Origin: Edaphobacter aggregans DSM 19364
GTDB lineage: Bacteria; Acidobacteriota; Terriglobia; Terriglobales; Acidobacteriaceae
Assembly: GCF_000745965.1 (NCBI RefSeq)
Contig: NZ_JQKI01000001.1
Coordinates: 184,077 to 248,076 of the forward strand
Reading direction: 5' to 3'
DNA: 64,000 bases
The notes beneath the pieces were generated by a model, which saw only the letters and a list, made by a program, of their open reading frames with translations, was not told the origin of the DNA and searched no databases. How positions within the stretch are numbered: the stretch's first letter is position 1; every line of letters starts with the position of its first letter. Positions 39,474 through 47,597 of the stretch are shown piece by piece. The position numbers were made by a program, and so were the translations under genes.

Positions 39474-40556
39474 ATGAATCTTCCCGTGCGCCCACCTGTT
39501 GCGCCGATGCTCGCCAAGCGAGTCGACGAAGTTCCTGAAGGCGACACGTGGATCTTCGAGCCCAAGTGGGACGGCTTCCGCGCCATCGTCTTTCGCGACG
39601 GCGACGAGATCATGATTCAAAGCCGTGACCAGAAATCACTCAACCGCTACTTCCCCGAGCTGGTCGAAGTCCTTCTCCGCCAGCTCCCGCAACGCTGCGC
39701 ACTCGACGGCGAGATCGTCATCGCAACGAGCAGCGGACTCGATTTCGACGCCCTCCAGCTCCGCATCCATCCCGCGGCCTCACGCGTCAAGCTCCTCGCG
39801 CAGCAGATCCCCGCATCGATCGTCTTCTTCGACCTGCTCACCCTCGACGATCGCGACCTCTGCTCCGAACCCTTCGAGCAGCGCCGCGCCGAACTCGAAT
39901 CCGCACTTGCAGACGCCGCGCCACCGATCCACATCACGCCCGCAACGCGCGATCGCGCCACCGCGAAGGACTGGTTCCAGCGCTTCGAGGGCGCGGGCCT
40001 CGACGGCGTCATCGCCAAGCCCATCACCGGAACCTATCAGCCCGATAAGCGATCGATGCTCAAGATCAAGCACGAGCGCGACTGCGACTGCGTGGTCGCC
40101 GGCTTCCGCTGGCACAAGGACGCCGAGGACGAGGCCATCGGCTCGCTGCTGCTCGGCCTCTACGATGCCTCCGGTGCGCTGCAGCACGTCGGCGTCTGCG
40201 CCAGTTTCACGCAGCCGAAGCGCCGCGAGCTGGTGAAGTTCCTCGAATCCTATCGCACGAACGCGCTCGACAATCATCCTTGGCGATCGTGGGCCGAGGC
40301 CGGTGCCGACGCCGTGAACCAGCGCATGCCCGGCGGCCAGTCGCGCTGGAGCCAGGGCAAGGACCTCTCCTGGCAACCGCTACGTCCCGAGCTCGTCGTC
40401 GAGATCGCCTACGAGCACATGCAGGGAACGCGTTTCCGCCACATGGCACAGTTCCGCCGCTGGCGCACCGACAAGGCTCCCAAGGACTGCACCTACGCAC
40501 AGCTCGAGGTCGTCCCCCCGCACGAGCTAACCGACATCTTCGCCACCGGCCGCTGA
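39474..40556 (+). CDS. ATP-dependent DNA ligase (LigC-type)
   Basis: A 360-residue nucleotidyltransferase. The adenylation lysine is K31 in FEPKWDGFRA (KxDG motif). Other ligase motifs: QSRDQKSLNRYFPE (III-type), ALDGEIVI, GLDGVIAKPITG with E/GVIAK (IV), and MLKIKHERDCDCVVAGFRW (V). An OB-fold domain follows from about residue 215. The size, with no polymerase or nuclease domain, matches stand-alone LigC, a backup end-joining or repair ligase. Its 3' end overlaps that of the convergent polymerase gene by 30 bases. No Ku gene is in the window. Confidence 0.94.
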   Translation: MNLPVRPPVAPMLAKRVDEVPEGDTWIFEPKWDGFRAIVFRDGDEIMIQSRDQKSLNRYFPELVEVLLRQLPQRCALDGEIVIATSSGLDFDALQLRIHPAASRVKLLAQQIPASIVFFDLLTLDDRDLCSEPFEQRRAELESALADAAPPIHITPATRDRATAKDWFQRFEGAGLDGVIAKPITGTYQPDKRSMLKIKHERDCDCVVAGFRWHKDAEDEAIGSLLLGLYDASGALQHVGVCASFTQPKRRELVKFLESYRTNALDNHPWRSWAEAGADAVNQRMPGGQSRWSQGKDLSWQPLRPELVVEIAYEHMQGTRFRHMAQFRRWRTDKAPKDCTYAQLEVVPPHELTDIFATGR

Positions 40557-41933
40557 CTCGTTCTTCTTTCGCGAACGCTTCGGCCGCTCCGGCATCTCAC
40601 CACCCGCAGCGCGCCACTCACGCCACTTCCGCGTGGGGTCGTTGTCCGGATCGGGCGTCTCCTGCGCGGGCCGCATCTCCTCCGGAACGTGCCGCAGGTT
40701 CACGCGAATCCGCGTCCACGTCGACGAGCTGCCGCGCATCGAATCCACTAGCACATCGTCCACGGCCAGCAGCGCTGCAGCCTCAGCGTGACGCGCCTTC
40801 CATCGCTCCAGCCCTGCAAGCGCCTCGTCCTTCTTCGTCGAGTTCGCAATCACGATCAGCGGCATCTTCGACTGCCGACGCTTCGGCGCATCACTCTTCG
40901 CCTCTCCGTCATCGCTCTTCTTCGCCACACTCTTCTTCGCGCGCGAAGGCGCAACACGCGGAGCCTCACCCTCCATCTTGCGAAAGTGCGGTGGCCACGG
41001 AGCATCCCCCAGCCCCGCCGCCTCATCACGCGCGGCAAGCTCCAGCAGCGCCTCCAGCGACCCTGCAGCGCCGTCCATCTCCGCGTGCGGATTGCCCCTC
41101 TTCGCAAACCGCTCCGGCACGGTGAACACAGTGAACTCCGCCGGATCGCACTCCATCACCTCGTCCCACTCGAGCGGAGTCGAGACCCGCGCATCCGGCA
41201 GCGGACGCACCGAGTACGCCGAGCACGTCGTCCTGTCCTTCGCGTTCTGGTTGTAGTCCAGAAAGACGCCGTGACGCTCCTCCTTCCACCACTTCGAACT
41301 CGCCAGCTGAGGCACCCTGCGCTCCACGGCCCGCGACAGCGCAATTGCCGCGCGCCGCACCTCCGTGAACGTCCACCGCGGCTCAATCCGCACATTCACG
41401 TGCATGCCGCGCGAGCCGCTCGTCTTCGGCCAGCCGCGCAGCCCCACCTCTTCCAGCTGCGCCTTCACCTCCATCGCCACGCGGCGCACATCGTCCCACG
41501 CAACGCCGGGAATCGGATCAAGGTCCACGCGCAGCTCATCGGGATGATCGAGGTCCGCCGTGCGCACCGGATGCGGATGCAGCTCCATGCAGCCCAGGTT
41601 CACAATCCACGCCAGCCCCGGCGCATCGTCCACCACGATCTCCTCCGCTGTCCGTCCTGAAGGAAACGAGAGCGTCACCGTCCGCATCCACGCCGGCGTA
41701 TCGCTGGGCGCGCGCTTCTGATAAAACGGCTCCGCCTCCGCACCGTTCACAAAGCGCTTCAGTACAATCGGCCGTTCGCGAATCCCCTGCAACGCTCCCG
41801 GCGCAACGCTCAGGTAGTAGCGCACGAGATCGAGCTTCGTCACCTTCACCTGCTTCGAGAAGTACAGCTTCTCCGGATGCGTCACCCGCACCTCGCGTCC
41901 ATCGATCGAAAGAATCTCCGCGTCGTCGCTCAC
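40527..41933 (-). CDS. LigD-type polymerase/primase domain protein with C-terminal extension
   Basis: A 468-residue protein whose first 300 residues match the archaeo-eukaryotic-primase-type polymerase domain of LigD. Metal-binding Asp residues D137 and D139 are in RVDLDPIPG, the nucleotide-binding TSGSRGMHVNVRI carries H178, and D226 is in VFLDYNQNAKD. In NHEJ this domain fills gaps with ribonucleotides. A Lys/Ser/Ala-rich linker (SRAKKSVAKKSDDGEAKSDA) leads to a C-terminal module starting KMPLIVIANSTKKDEALAGL, including VDDVLVDSMRGSSSTWTRIR and ending in a basic tail. That module is unknown to me. Ligase and polymerase here are separate convergent genes rather than one LigD. Confidence 0.9.
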   Translation of the reverse strand: MSDDAEILSIDGREVRVTHPEKLYFSKQVKVTKLDLVRYYLSVAPGALQGIRERPIVLKRFVNGAEAEPFYQKRAPSDTPAWMRTVTLSFPSGRTAEEIVVDDAPGLAWIVNLGCMELHPHPVRTADLDHPDELRVDLDPIPGVAWDDVRRVAMEVKAQLEEVGLRGWPKTSGSRGMHVNVRIEPRWTFTEVRRAAIALSRAVERRVPQLASSKWWKEERHGVFLDYNQNAKDRTTCSAYSVRPLPDARVSTPLEWDEVMECDPAEFTVFTVPERFAKRGNPHAEMDGAAGSLEALLELAARDEAAGLGDAPWPPHFRKMEGEAPRVAPSRAKKSVAKKSDDGEAKSDAPKRRQSKMPLIVIANSTKKDEALAGLERWKARHAEAAALLAVDDVLVDSMRGSSSTWTRIRVNLRHVPEEMRPAQETPDPDNDPTRKWREWRAAGGEMPERPKRSRKKNESAAGGEDVG

Positions 41934-41951
41934 AGCTATTTGTCTCCTCGC

Positions 41952-43895
41952 TCAGATCAGCGAGATGATCTTGTCCCGCGTCGTCTGATCGTCGTCAAAT
42001 CCGCCGTGCGTCGTGCTCTTCGAGTACGGCCCCGGAGCCTTGAAGACCGAAACATTCGGCAGGTTCAGCAGCGCGATCTCCGAGTTGAAGTACTTCTCCA
42101 TTCCCAGGATCGGCGTCACCGTCCCCTTCTCGAACGACTGCGACACCAGGTACAGCAGCGAACGGCTGTACCCCAGAATCGGCTCGCACGTCGGGTCCTT
42201 TTGCTCCACATCGTCCGAAAGCTCGAACTGGTTGTACTGTTTCACCTTGCCGCTCTGGATCGCCGGCACCACGAGTTGCCTGAACACATCCGCGCGCACC
42301 GCCGGAGCCATGAAGTTCACCGTCTCAAACGTCCAGTTCAGCCGGCGGATGATGTAGCTGTGCGCAATCGCTCCCGCCGAGTGTCCGATCAGGTGCAGCC
42401 GCACCTTCGACGGGTCCTTGAAGTACGGCGACTTCAGGCTCGACCCATACAGCTTCATTCCGCCGCACTCCGGCGCGCCCGAGATCGCGTCCGCGTTCTG
42501 CTTCATCTCCCCCCACACCGACGTGCCTGGCACTGCGAGCAGCTTCTCCAGCCGCTGGTTCCACAGGTTCTTGATCTTGTCCAGCACCCCGCCGGTCACG
42601 CGCGGCTGCTTCGCGGCAATATCGAGCCACATGTCTTTCAGAGTCGACCACAGGTCCGTCTCCCACATTAGAAAGATGGGAAAGATCTTCTTGTTGTAGA
42701 GCGCCGGAATCCACTGCGCCGCGGTGTTCGACGCGCCGTCCTCCGACGTCAGCCCGCCGTGCGCGTAGATCGCAATGTCCACCGGATCGTTATCGCCCAG
42801 CCCCCATCGCGTCCGCGCCTCGCCCAGGTGCTGGTCGAGCAGAGCGTCCACGTCATCGTCCTGCGTGCGGAAGTCGCCCGTGTTGCTCAGCCTGCCGTTG
42901 TTCTCCATGTCGATGATGAACGGATCAAGCTCGCGATTGCGCAGCGTCTCATCGCTGGCCAGCTTTACTCGTCCCTGCTTCACGCGCAGCGTCGACGAGC
43001 GCGCGATCTCGCTGTGCAGCTCCGAACGCACGCCAAGCTGCGCCACCCAACAGTCCATCGCGTTCTCGATCCAGTCTTCGTACGTCAAAATCGCGCGGCC
43101 GCCTGTGCCCCAGTTCGTGTCCCACGAGTTGTGGATGATGAACCCCTCGCTCGTGTACCCCACAATCGCGAACGCGTGCGCGCCGTCCGATGGACCAGGT
43201 TTGTTCGCCGGAATAACCCAGTACTCTCCCTTCGCCTTCGCGTCCACGCCCTCCATCCAGCCCGAGTGGGACACCGCGCTCGCATACAGCGCGCCAATCT
43301 CGTTCAGCGCCACCTGCATGTCCGTCACCGAGCGCGTATCCACCCGGTAGTACGCACCCACCGGCCGCTTCACCGCATCCTGCCACCAGTCCTGCTCGGG
43401 GTCGGGATTCGGAGGCGGCATCGTCTCCGTCTCCCACAGCCGTGCCGCGCACGCGCCGTACTTGTACCAGCCCTTCATCGCGCCGCGCAGGCTCGATCCC
43501 GTATCCGCCGACGGGTCGCCCGGAAACTCGTCATACCGCCGAGCCATCGAGTACAGCATGTACGGCGAGACCTGCTCCATCTGCTCGCGCTTCGCCTTGT
43601 ACTGCAGATGAAAGATCACGCTGGCCAGCGCAAACCCGGTGCACGCGCTCGTCTCATGCTGGTTCAGGATCGGAATCTCCAGCGGCGGCGCCAGCTTCAG
43701 CACCGGAACCACCGTCACTGAAGGCATATACGGCCGGTCGCGCAGATCAATGCTATCGGGAACGACGTTCCGCTTCGGCACCCACTTCGGCAGCGGAGAC
43801 TTCTTCGACTCTGCCGCCGCCTTCGTTGCAACGGCCTTCTTCCCAGCGGTCTTCTTCGCCGCCGCACGTCTTCCCGCAGTCTTCTTCACAGCCAT
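41952..43895 (-). CDS. Papain-like (C1-type) cysteine protease fused to a GHSAG alpha/beta-hydrolase domain
   Basis: A 647-residue protein from the ATG at 43893-43895, chosen because GAGGAG lies 7 bases upstream. Residues 1-32 are a Lys/Ala-rich histone H1-like tail (KKTAGRRAAAKKTAGKKAVA); there is no signal peptide. The protease domain has C85 in QHETSACTGFALAS, H240 in DGAHAFAIVGY and N256 in IIHNSWDTNWG. After a linker, a second domain starts near residue 370 (DIAIYAHGGLTSEDG), with nucleophile elbow S506 in LIGHSAGAIAHS, and continues to a C-terminal THGGF. All three protease residues and the elbow Ser are present. Role and substrate unknown. Confidence 0.82.
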   Translation of the reverse strand: MAVKKTAGRRAAAKKTAGKKAVATKAAAESKKSPLPKWVPKRNVVPDSIDLRDRPYMPSVTVVPVLKLAPPLEIPILNQHETSACTGFALASVIFHLQYKAKREQMEQVSPYMLYSMARRYDEFPGDPSADTGSSLRGAMKGWYKYGACAARLWETETMPPPNPDPEQDWWQDAVKRPVGAYYRVDTRSVTDMQVALNEIGALYASAVSHSGWMEGVDAKAKGEYWVIPANKPGPSDGAHAFAIVGYTSEGFIIHNSWDTNWGTGGRAILTYEDWIENAMDCWVAQLGVRSELHSEIARSSTLRVKQGRVKLASDETLRNRELDPFIIDMENNGRLSNTGDFRTQDDDVDALLDQHLGEARTRWGLGDNDPVDIAIYAHGGLTSEDGASNTAAQWIPALYNKKIFPIFLMWETDLWSTLKDMWLDIAAKQPRVTGGVLDKIKNLWNQRLEKLLAVPGTSVWGEMKQNADAISGAPECGGMKLYGSSLKSPYFKDPSKVRLHLIGHSAGAIAHSYIIRRLNWTFETVNFMAPAVRADVFRQLVVPAIQSGKVKQYNQFELSDDVEQKDPTCEPILGYSRSLLYLVSQSFEKGTVTPILGMEKYFNSEIALLNLPNVSVFKAPGPYSKSTTHGGFDDDQTTRDKIISLI

Positions 43896-44059
43896 CCGGT
43901 CGCTCCTCATAGGAAAAGTGAAACTACGTGGCCCGATCGCTTCCAACATCCGCTCTAAGATATCGCAGCGCAACCTATCGCGGAGAACCCAGCTTCAGAA
44001 ATCCTTCGCACGAAGGAACTCCTCCCTGGTAACGGTCGTCGCGAGCGGTGCTGTCGCCG

Positions 44060-45649
44060 CTACGCCTCGACTACGTCGTAAGGCCGCATCATCTCGTTGT
44101 CCTCATGCTCCAGCAGGTGGCAGTGCCACACGTAGCGCCCCGTATAGCCTGCAAACGGAACGATGATGCGCGTCACGTGTCCCTTCTCGCAGCGCACGGT
44201 GTCCTTCCACGCCGCCTCTTCGGGATCCGCGGAGATCGGTCGGCCGGTGTAACGCAGCTCGCCCGTATCCTGAAATCCGAAGACGTCGAACCTGCGCCGG
44301 TCGAGCAGCTGAAACCGCACCATGTGCAGGTGAATCGGGTGCGTGTCCTCGGTCAGGTTCACAAGCTCCCATATCTCCGTCGTGTTGATCACCGGCTTCT
44401 CCGTCACCGGCGCGTGCCACGGAGTCTTGTTCAGCATCATCCCCATCGACTCCTGCACATCGTTCATCGTCTCGTCGAGGGTTAGCCGTCGTGTCTTGAT
44501 TGCGCTGGCCTCGGGAATCCTCTCGACCGGACGCAGTGTGGAGGGGAGGGAACTATCATCCGTCGTCTTCGATGCGGAGACACGAAACTGCATGATGTCG
44601 AAGCTGTCGCTCTTCAGGATGATCTTCTCGCCCGCATGCTGGCTGAAGTCGAAGACGATGTCCGCCCGCTCCGCAGGAGTCAGCAGTGCGCGTTTGGCCT
44701 TCACAGGAGCCGGCAACAGACCCTGGTCGCCACCGATGATGTTCATCTCCAGCAGATCGCCAAACGAGAGCCGGAAGAACCTTCCGTTCGAACCGTTCAT
44801 CACGCGGAGCCTGTACTTTCGCGGCTCTACGTCGAGATAGGGCGCGAGCCTTCCGTTCGCCAGCATCACGTTGCTGTAGACCTCCGGAACCCACGGCTTC
44901 TTTTCATCGCCGGAGACCGGATACTCCAATTGCCCATCCGACCGCAGAAACCGATCGCACAGCATCAGCGGAATCTCATACTTGCCCTTCGGGAGGTTCA
45001 GCGCATCCTCAGCCTCATCGCGAATGAAGAAGAGTCCCTGCAGCCCAGCGTAGATGTTCAGCCGATTAATTCCCATCGTGTGGTCGTGATAGAACAGCAG
45101 CGCCGCATCCTGCCTGTTCGGGTAGTGATATGTAAACGACTTGCCCGGCACCACCCAGTCCTCGGGATATCCATCGCTCTTCGCAGGCGTGCGTCCGCCG
45201 TGCAGATGAATCACGCATCGCACCTCGGGCTGGTCCTTCTCTGCGCCGCAAAGCGTGTGATCGATCGGCAGAAAGTGCTTCGCCGGCAGGTGATTCGTCC
45301 ACTCCACCATCAGCCCCTGTCCGCTGCGGGTCTCGAAGATCGGACCGGGAGACGTGCCATTGAATCCCCACATCCGCGTCGGAGGAAGATCACGATGCAC
45401 CCTCTGATGGATCTCCTCCATCGCGACGCAATAGACCGGAATCTGCTTTGTCGCATCCTCCGGATCAGGCCGTACGCCACTGCTCTTCATCACAGCCGGC
45501 AGCGGCAGAGGGTCGACGTAAGGCTTCAGCTTGTTTGGATCGAGCGCCGTCGACGGCGGAGCCATTCCGCTTGCAACCGCTGCCCGCTCCATCGATACTG
45601 CCGCCGCAATCACTCCAGCGCGTCGCAAGAATCTTCGTCGTGAGATCAA
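44060..45649 (-). CDS. CotA-like multicopper oxidase (laccase family), Tat-exported
   Basis: A secreted oxidase of about 529 residues. All four copper motifs are present: HLHGGRTPAKSDG, YHDHTMGINRLNIYAG, THPIHLHMVRFQLL and VWHCHLLEHEDNEMMRPYD, with Met as the T1 axial ligand. The last two are very like Bacillus CotA and bilirubin oxidases. I chose the TTG at 45649: it gives MISRRRFLRRAG, a compact Tat signal, behind AGGCAGGG. The ATG at 45712 would translate through a terminator hairpin. Likely a phenol, bilirubin or metal oxidase in the periplasm or outside the cell. Confidence 0.92.
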   Translation of the reverse strand: MISRRRFLRRAGVIAAAVSMERAAVASGMAPPSTALDPNKLKPYVDPLPLPAVMKSSGVRPDPEDATKQIPVYCVAMEEIHQRVHRDLPPTRMWGFNGTSPGPIFETRSGQGLMVEWTNHLPAKHFLPIDHTLCGAEKDQPEVRCVIHLHGGRTPAKSDGYPEDWVVPGKSFTYHYPNRQDAALLFYHDHTMGINRLNIYAGLQGLFFIRDEAEDALNLPKGKYEIPLMLCDRFLRSDGQLEYPVSGDEKKPWVPEVYSNVMLANGRLAPYLDVEPRKYRLRVMNGSNGRFFRLSFGDLLEMNIIGGDQGLLPAPVKAKRALLTPAERADIVFDFSQHAGEKIILKSDSFDIMQFRVSASKTTDDSSLPSTLRPVERIPEASAIKTRRLTLDETMNDVQESMGMMLNKTPWHAPVTEKPVINTTEIWELVNLTEDTHPIHLHMVRFQLLDRRRFDVFGFQDTGELRYTGRPISADPEEAAWKDTVRCEKGHVTRIIVPFAGYTGRYVWHCHLLEHEDNEMMRPYDVVEA

Positions 45650-45670
45650 TCCCTGCCCTGCCTCTCTGTA

Positions 45671-45714
45671 AACAAGAACAAGGGTGCCGTGGTCCGTACA
45701 GGACCTCAGCACCC
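45671..45714 (-). terminator. Intrinsic terminator of the phosphoesterase gene
   Basis: Read leftwards, GGGTGC-TGA-GGTCC, loop TGTAC, GGACC-ACG-GCACCC (45682-45714) with an internal 3x3 loop, followed by TTGTTCTTGTTT. It lies 43 bases beyond the upstream gene's stop. Confidence 0.7.
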
Positions 45715-45757
45715 CCGCTCCTTCATTCCATTCTGCTGCAACGTTGTTTCGATTAGA

Positions 45758-47371
45758 TCAACGTTGGCCAGTGCTCTCGTTCAGGAGGAACAATCCATGC
45801 TGCGGATTCCTGAAGTCAAACATACTCTCCAGCGAGCCGGCACGGCTGTCGAACGAGCCGTCGATGCGCTGTCCGCCAACCCAGTTGTCCTCGATGAACC
45901 GGAGGATGGAGCTCTGGTCCGTCAGCGTGTGATCCACGAAGTTGCGCTTCGCGTACGGCGAGATCACCAGCAGCGGCAGCCGCGGCCCGTACCCGCAGCG
46001 ACCCTGGGCATGAGGAGCAGTGGGGCTTGGCAGCGCCGTGCTTCCATCTCCGCACGAACCCTGCGCAACCACCGCATCTGCCTCGGACGACGACTGGTTC
46101 ACGATCGGCGCCATCTGATGATCGTACCAACCATCGGAGTCGTCATACGCGATCACCACCGCCGTGTGCTCCCAGTCCTTCGACTGCGTCTGCAGGAAGT
46201 TGATGACATGCACGATGAAGGTCTGCTCATCCAGCGGATCGGAGTATCCCGCGTGGCCGTCCTGGAAGCCGGAAGCCTTCAGGAAGCTGACCGCAGGATA
46301 GTTGCCCGCCTTCACCGCAGCGTAGAAGTCGTTGATGTCGTACTGGTGGTTGCCCGGATCCCCCGCGAAGCCGATCGACTTCACCGAGGTGGGCCGGGCA
46401 TGCGTCAGGTTCGCCGTCGAAGTGTAGTACTGGAACGGCTGGTGGTGAGGGATGTAGTCCGCCTTCTTGGTGTTGGTCACCGTCGAGGTGGTGCTGCGGT
46501 TGCACCCAGTCGATCCGTCCGCATTCACAGCCGTCAGGTCGAAGCCGCCTTCGAAGAAGCCCCACGTCACGCCTTTGGTGTTCAGCAGGTCGCCGATGTT
46601 CTGGCCGCCGAACCGCACCGTGCCCGAGCCCGAGCACACATCGCCGATCGGGTCAGCATCGTTGACCAGCGTCAGCGCGCCGTTGCCATCGGGCACCACC
46701 GAATCTCCAGGGCTCTGCGAATCAATAACACCGCCCGTCTGCCCCGAGATCAGGTTGATCGCGCCCGGCGTCGAAGGCCCGAACGTCGTGTTGAACGAGT
46801 TGTCGCTCATCGCAAACTGCTGCGCATAGTTCCACAGCGCCGTCACCGTGTTGCCGTCGTAGTAGCCCATCACCAGACCATTGCTCGTCTGGCCCGTCGG
46901 CGGAGGCCCCGGAACGCCCGTGTACTTCGGGAACGCATCCATCAGCCCGCCACGCACCGCCTGCTGCTCGGCCGTGTAGTCATGATCCTGATCCGCGGTC
47001 GCTGCTTCCGAGCGGCCCAACCGAAACGGGTTCGATGCCCCGGTTCCGTTCACGGTCTTGTTCAGGAAGTTGGGGTTGTTGGTGAGCAGAGCATCGGTGT
47101 ATCCATTCACCCCTGGGGTGTCCGGGTCCGCCTTGAACTTCGGTTCCCCCTGAGGATTCAGCGCATTGGGATAGGTTCCGAAGTAGTGATCGAAGGAGAC
47201 GTTCTCCTGGAAGATCACAACCAGGTGCTTGATCGGCGTGGCCGTCTCAGAGCTGCCCTGTGACGGTTGCTTGAAGATGGAATTCGCTGATTGTGCGGCC
47301 GCAAAACCCGGACCGGTAATCTGTCCTGCAACCAGCAGACTGGCGACAGTACTCGCAAAGAACTTACGCAT
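45758..47371 (-). CDS. Secreted phosphoesterase (phospholipase C/acid phosphatase AcpA-like)
   Basis: A 537-residue exported enzyme of the phosphoesterase superfamily (Pfam 04185). The signal peptide ASTVASLLVAGQITGPGFAA AQS is followed by IKHLVVIFQENVSFDHYFGT near residue 48, whose ENVSFDHYFG is the metal/nucleophile motif. Others: the DQDHDYTAEQQ segment, VVIAYDDSDGWYDHQMAP near residue 415, and GPRLPLLVISPYAKRNFVDH TLTDQSSILRFIEDNW. The family splits phosphate mono- or diesters, including phosphatidylcholine. There is no upstream partner; the laccase gene follows in the same direction after a terminator. Confidence 0.93.
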   Translation of the reverse strand: MRKFFASTVASLLVAGQITGPGFAAAQSANSIFKQPSQGSSETATPIKHLVVIFQENVSFDHYFGTYPNALNPQGEPKFKADPDTPGVNGYTDALLTNNPNFLNKTVNGTGASNPFRLGRSEAATADQDHDYTAEQQAVRGGLMDAFPKYTGVPGPPPTGQTSNGLVMGYYDGNTVTALWNYAQQFAMSDNSFNTTFGPSTPGAINLISGQTGGVIDSQSPGDSVVPDGNGALTLVNDADPIGDVCSGSGTVRFGGQNIGDLLNTKGVTWGFFEGGFDLTAVNADGSTGCNRSTTSTVTNTKKADYIPHHQPFQYYTSTANLTHARPTSVKSIGFAGDPGNHQYDINDFYAAVKAGNYPAVSFLKASGFQDGHAGYSDPLDEQTFIVHVINFLQTQSKDWEHTAVVIAYDDSDGWYDHQMAPIVNQSSSEADAVVAQGSCGDGSTALPSPTAPHAQGRCGYGPRLPLLVISPYAKRNFVDHTLTDQSSILRFIEDNWVGGQRIDGSFDSRAGSLESMFDFRNPQHGLFLLNESTGQR

Positions 47372-47542
47372 GATGCCTCCTTTTAGGCAAAGGGCCGATC
47401 GTGTCGGCCTCTGTCAAGATGTACTCATGCGCAGTGAAATCCGGGTGACGGCTCGATAAAAAAATATCCACAGAAAAATCGCGCAGCCACCGCGACTTTT
47501 TTGCTGCGCAGGAGTTGCGTCAAAGACGAGCGCAACGAAGAA

Positions 47543-47569
47543 GGCGGCGAGCAACATGCTCTCGCCGCC
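47543..47569 (-). terminator. Hairpin downstream of the M28 peptidase gene
   Basis: GGCGGCGAG and CTCGCCGCC, a 9-bp stem with a 9-base loop, 28 bases past the stop; read leftwards it is followed by TTCTTCGTTG, a weak U tract. Confidence 0.55.
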
Positions 47570-47597
47570 TCAGGTTTGCGTTGCTTGTGACAGTAAG

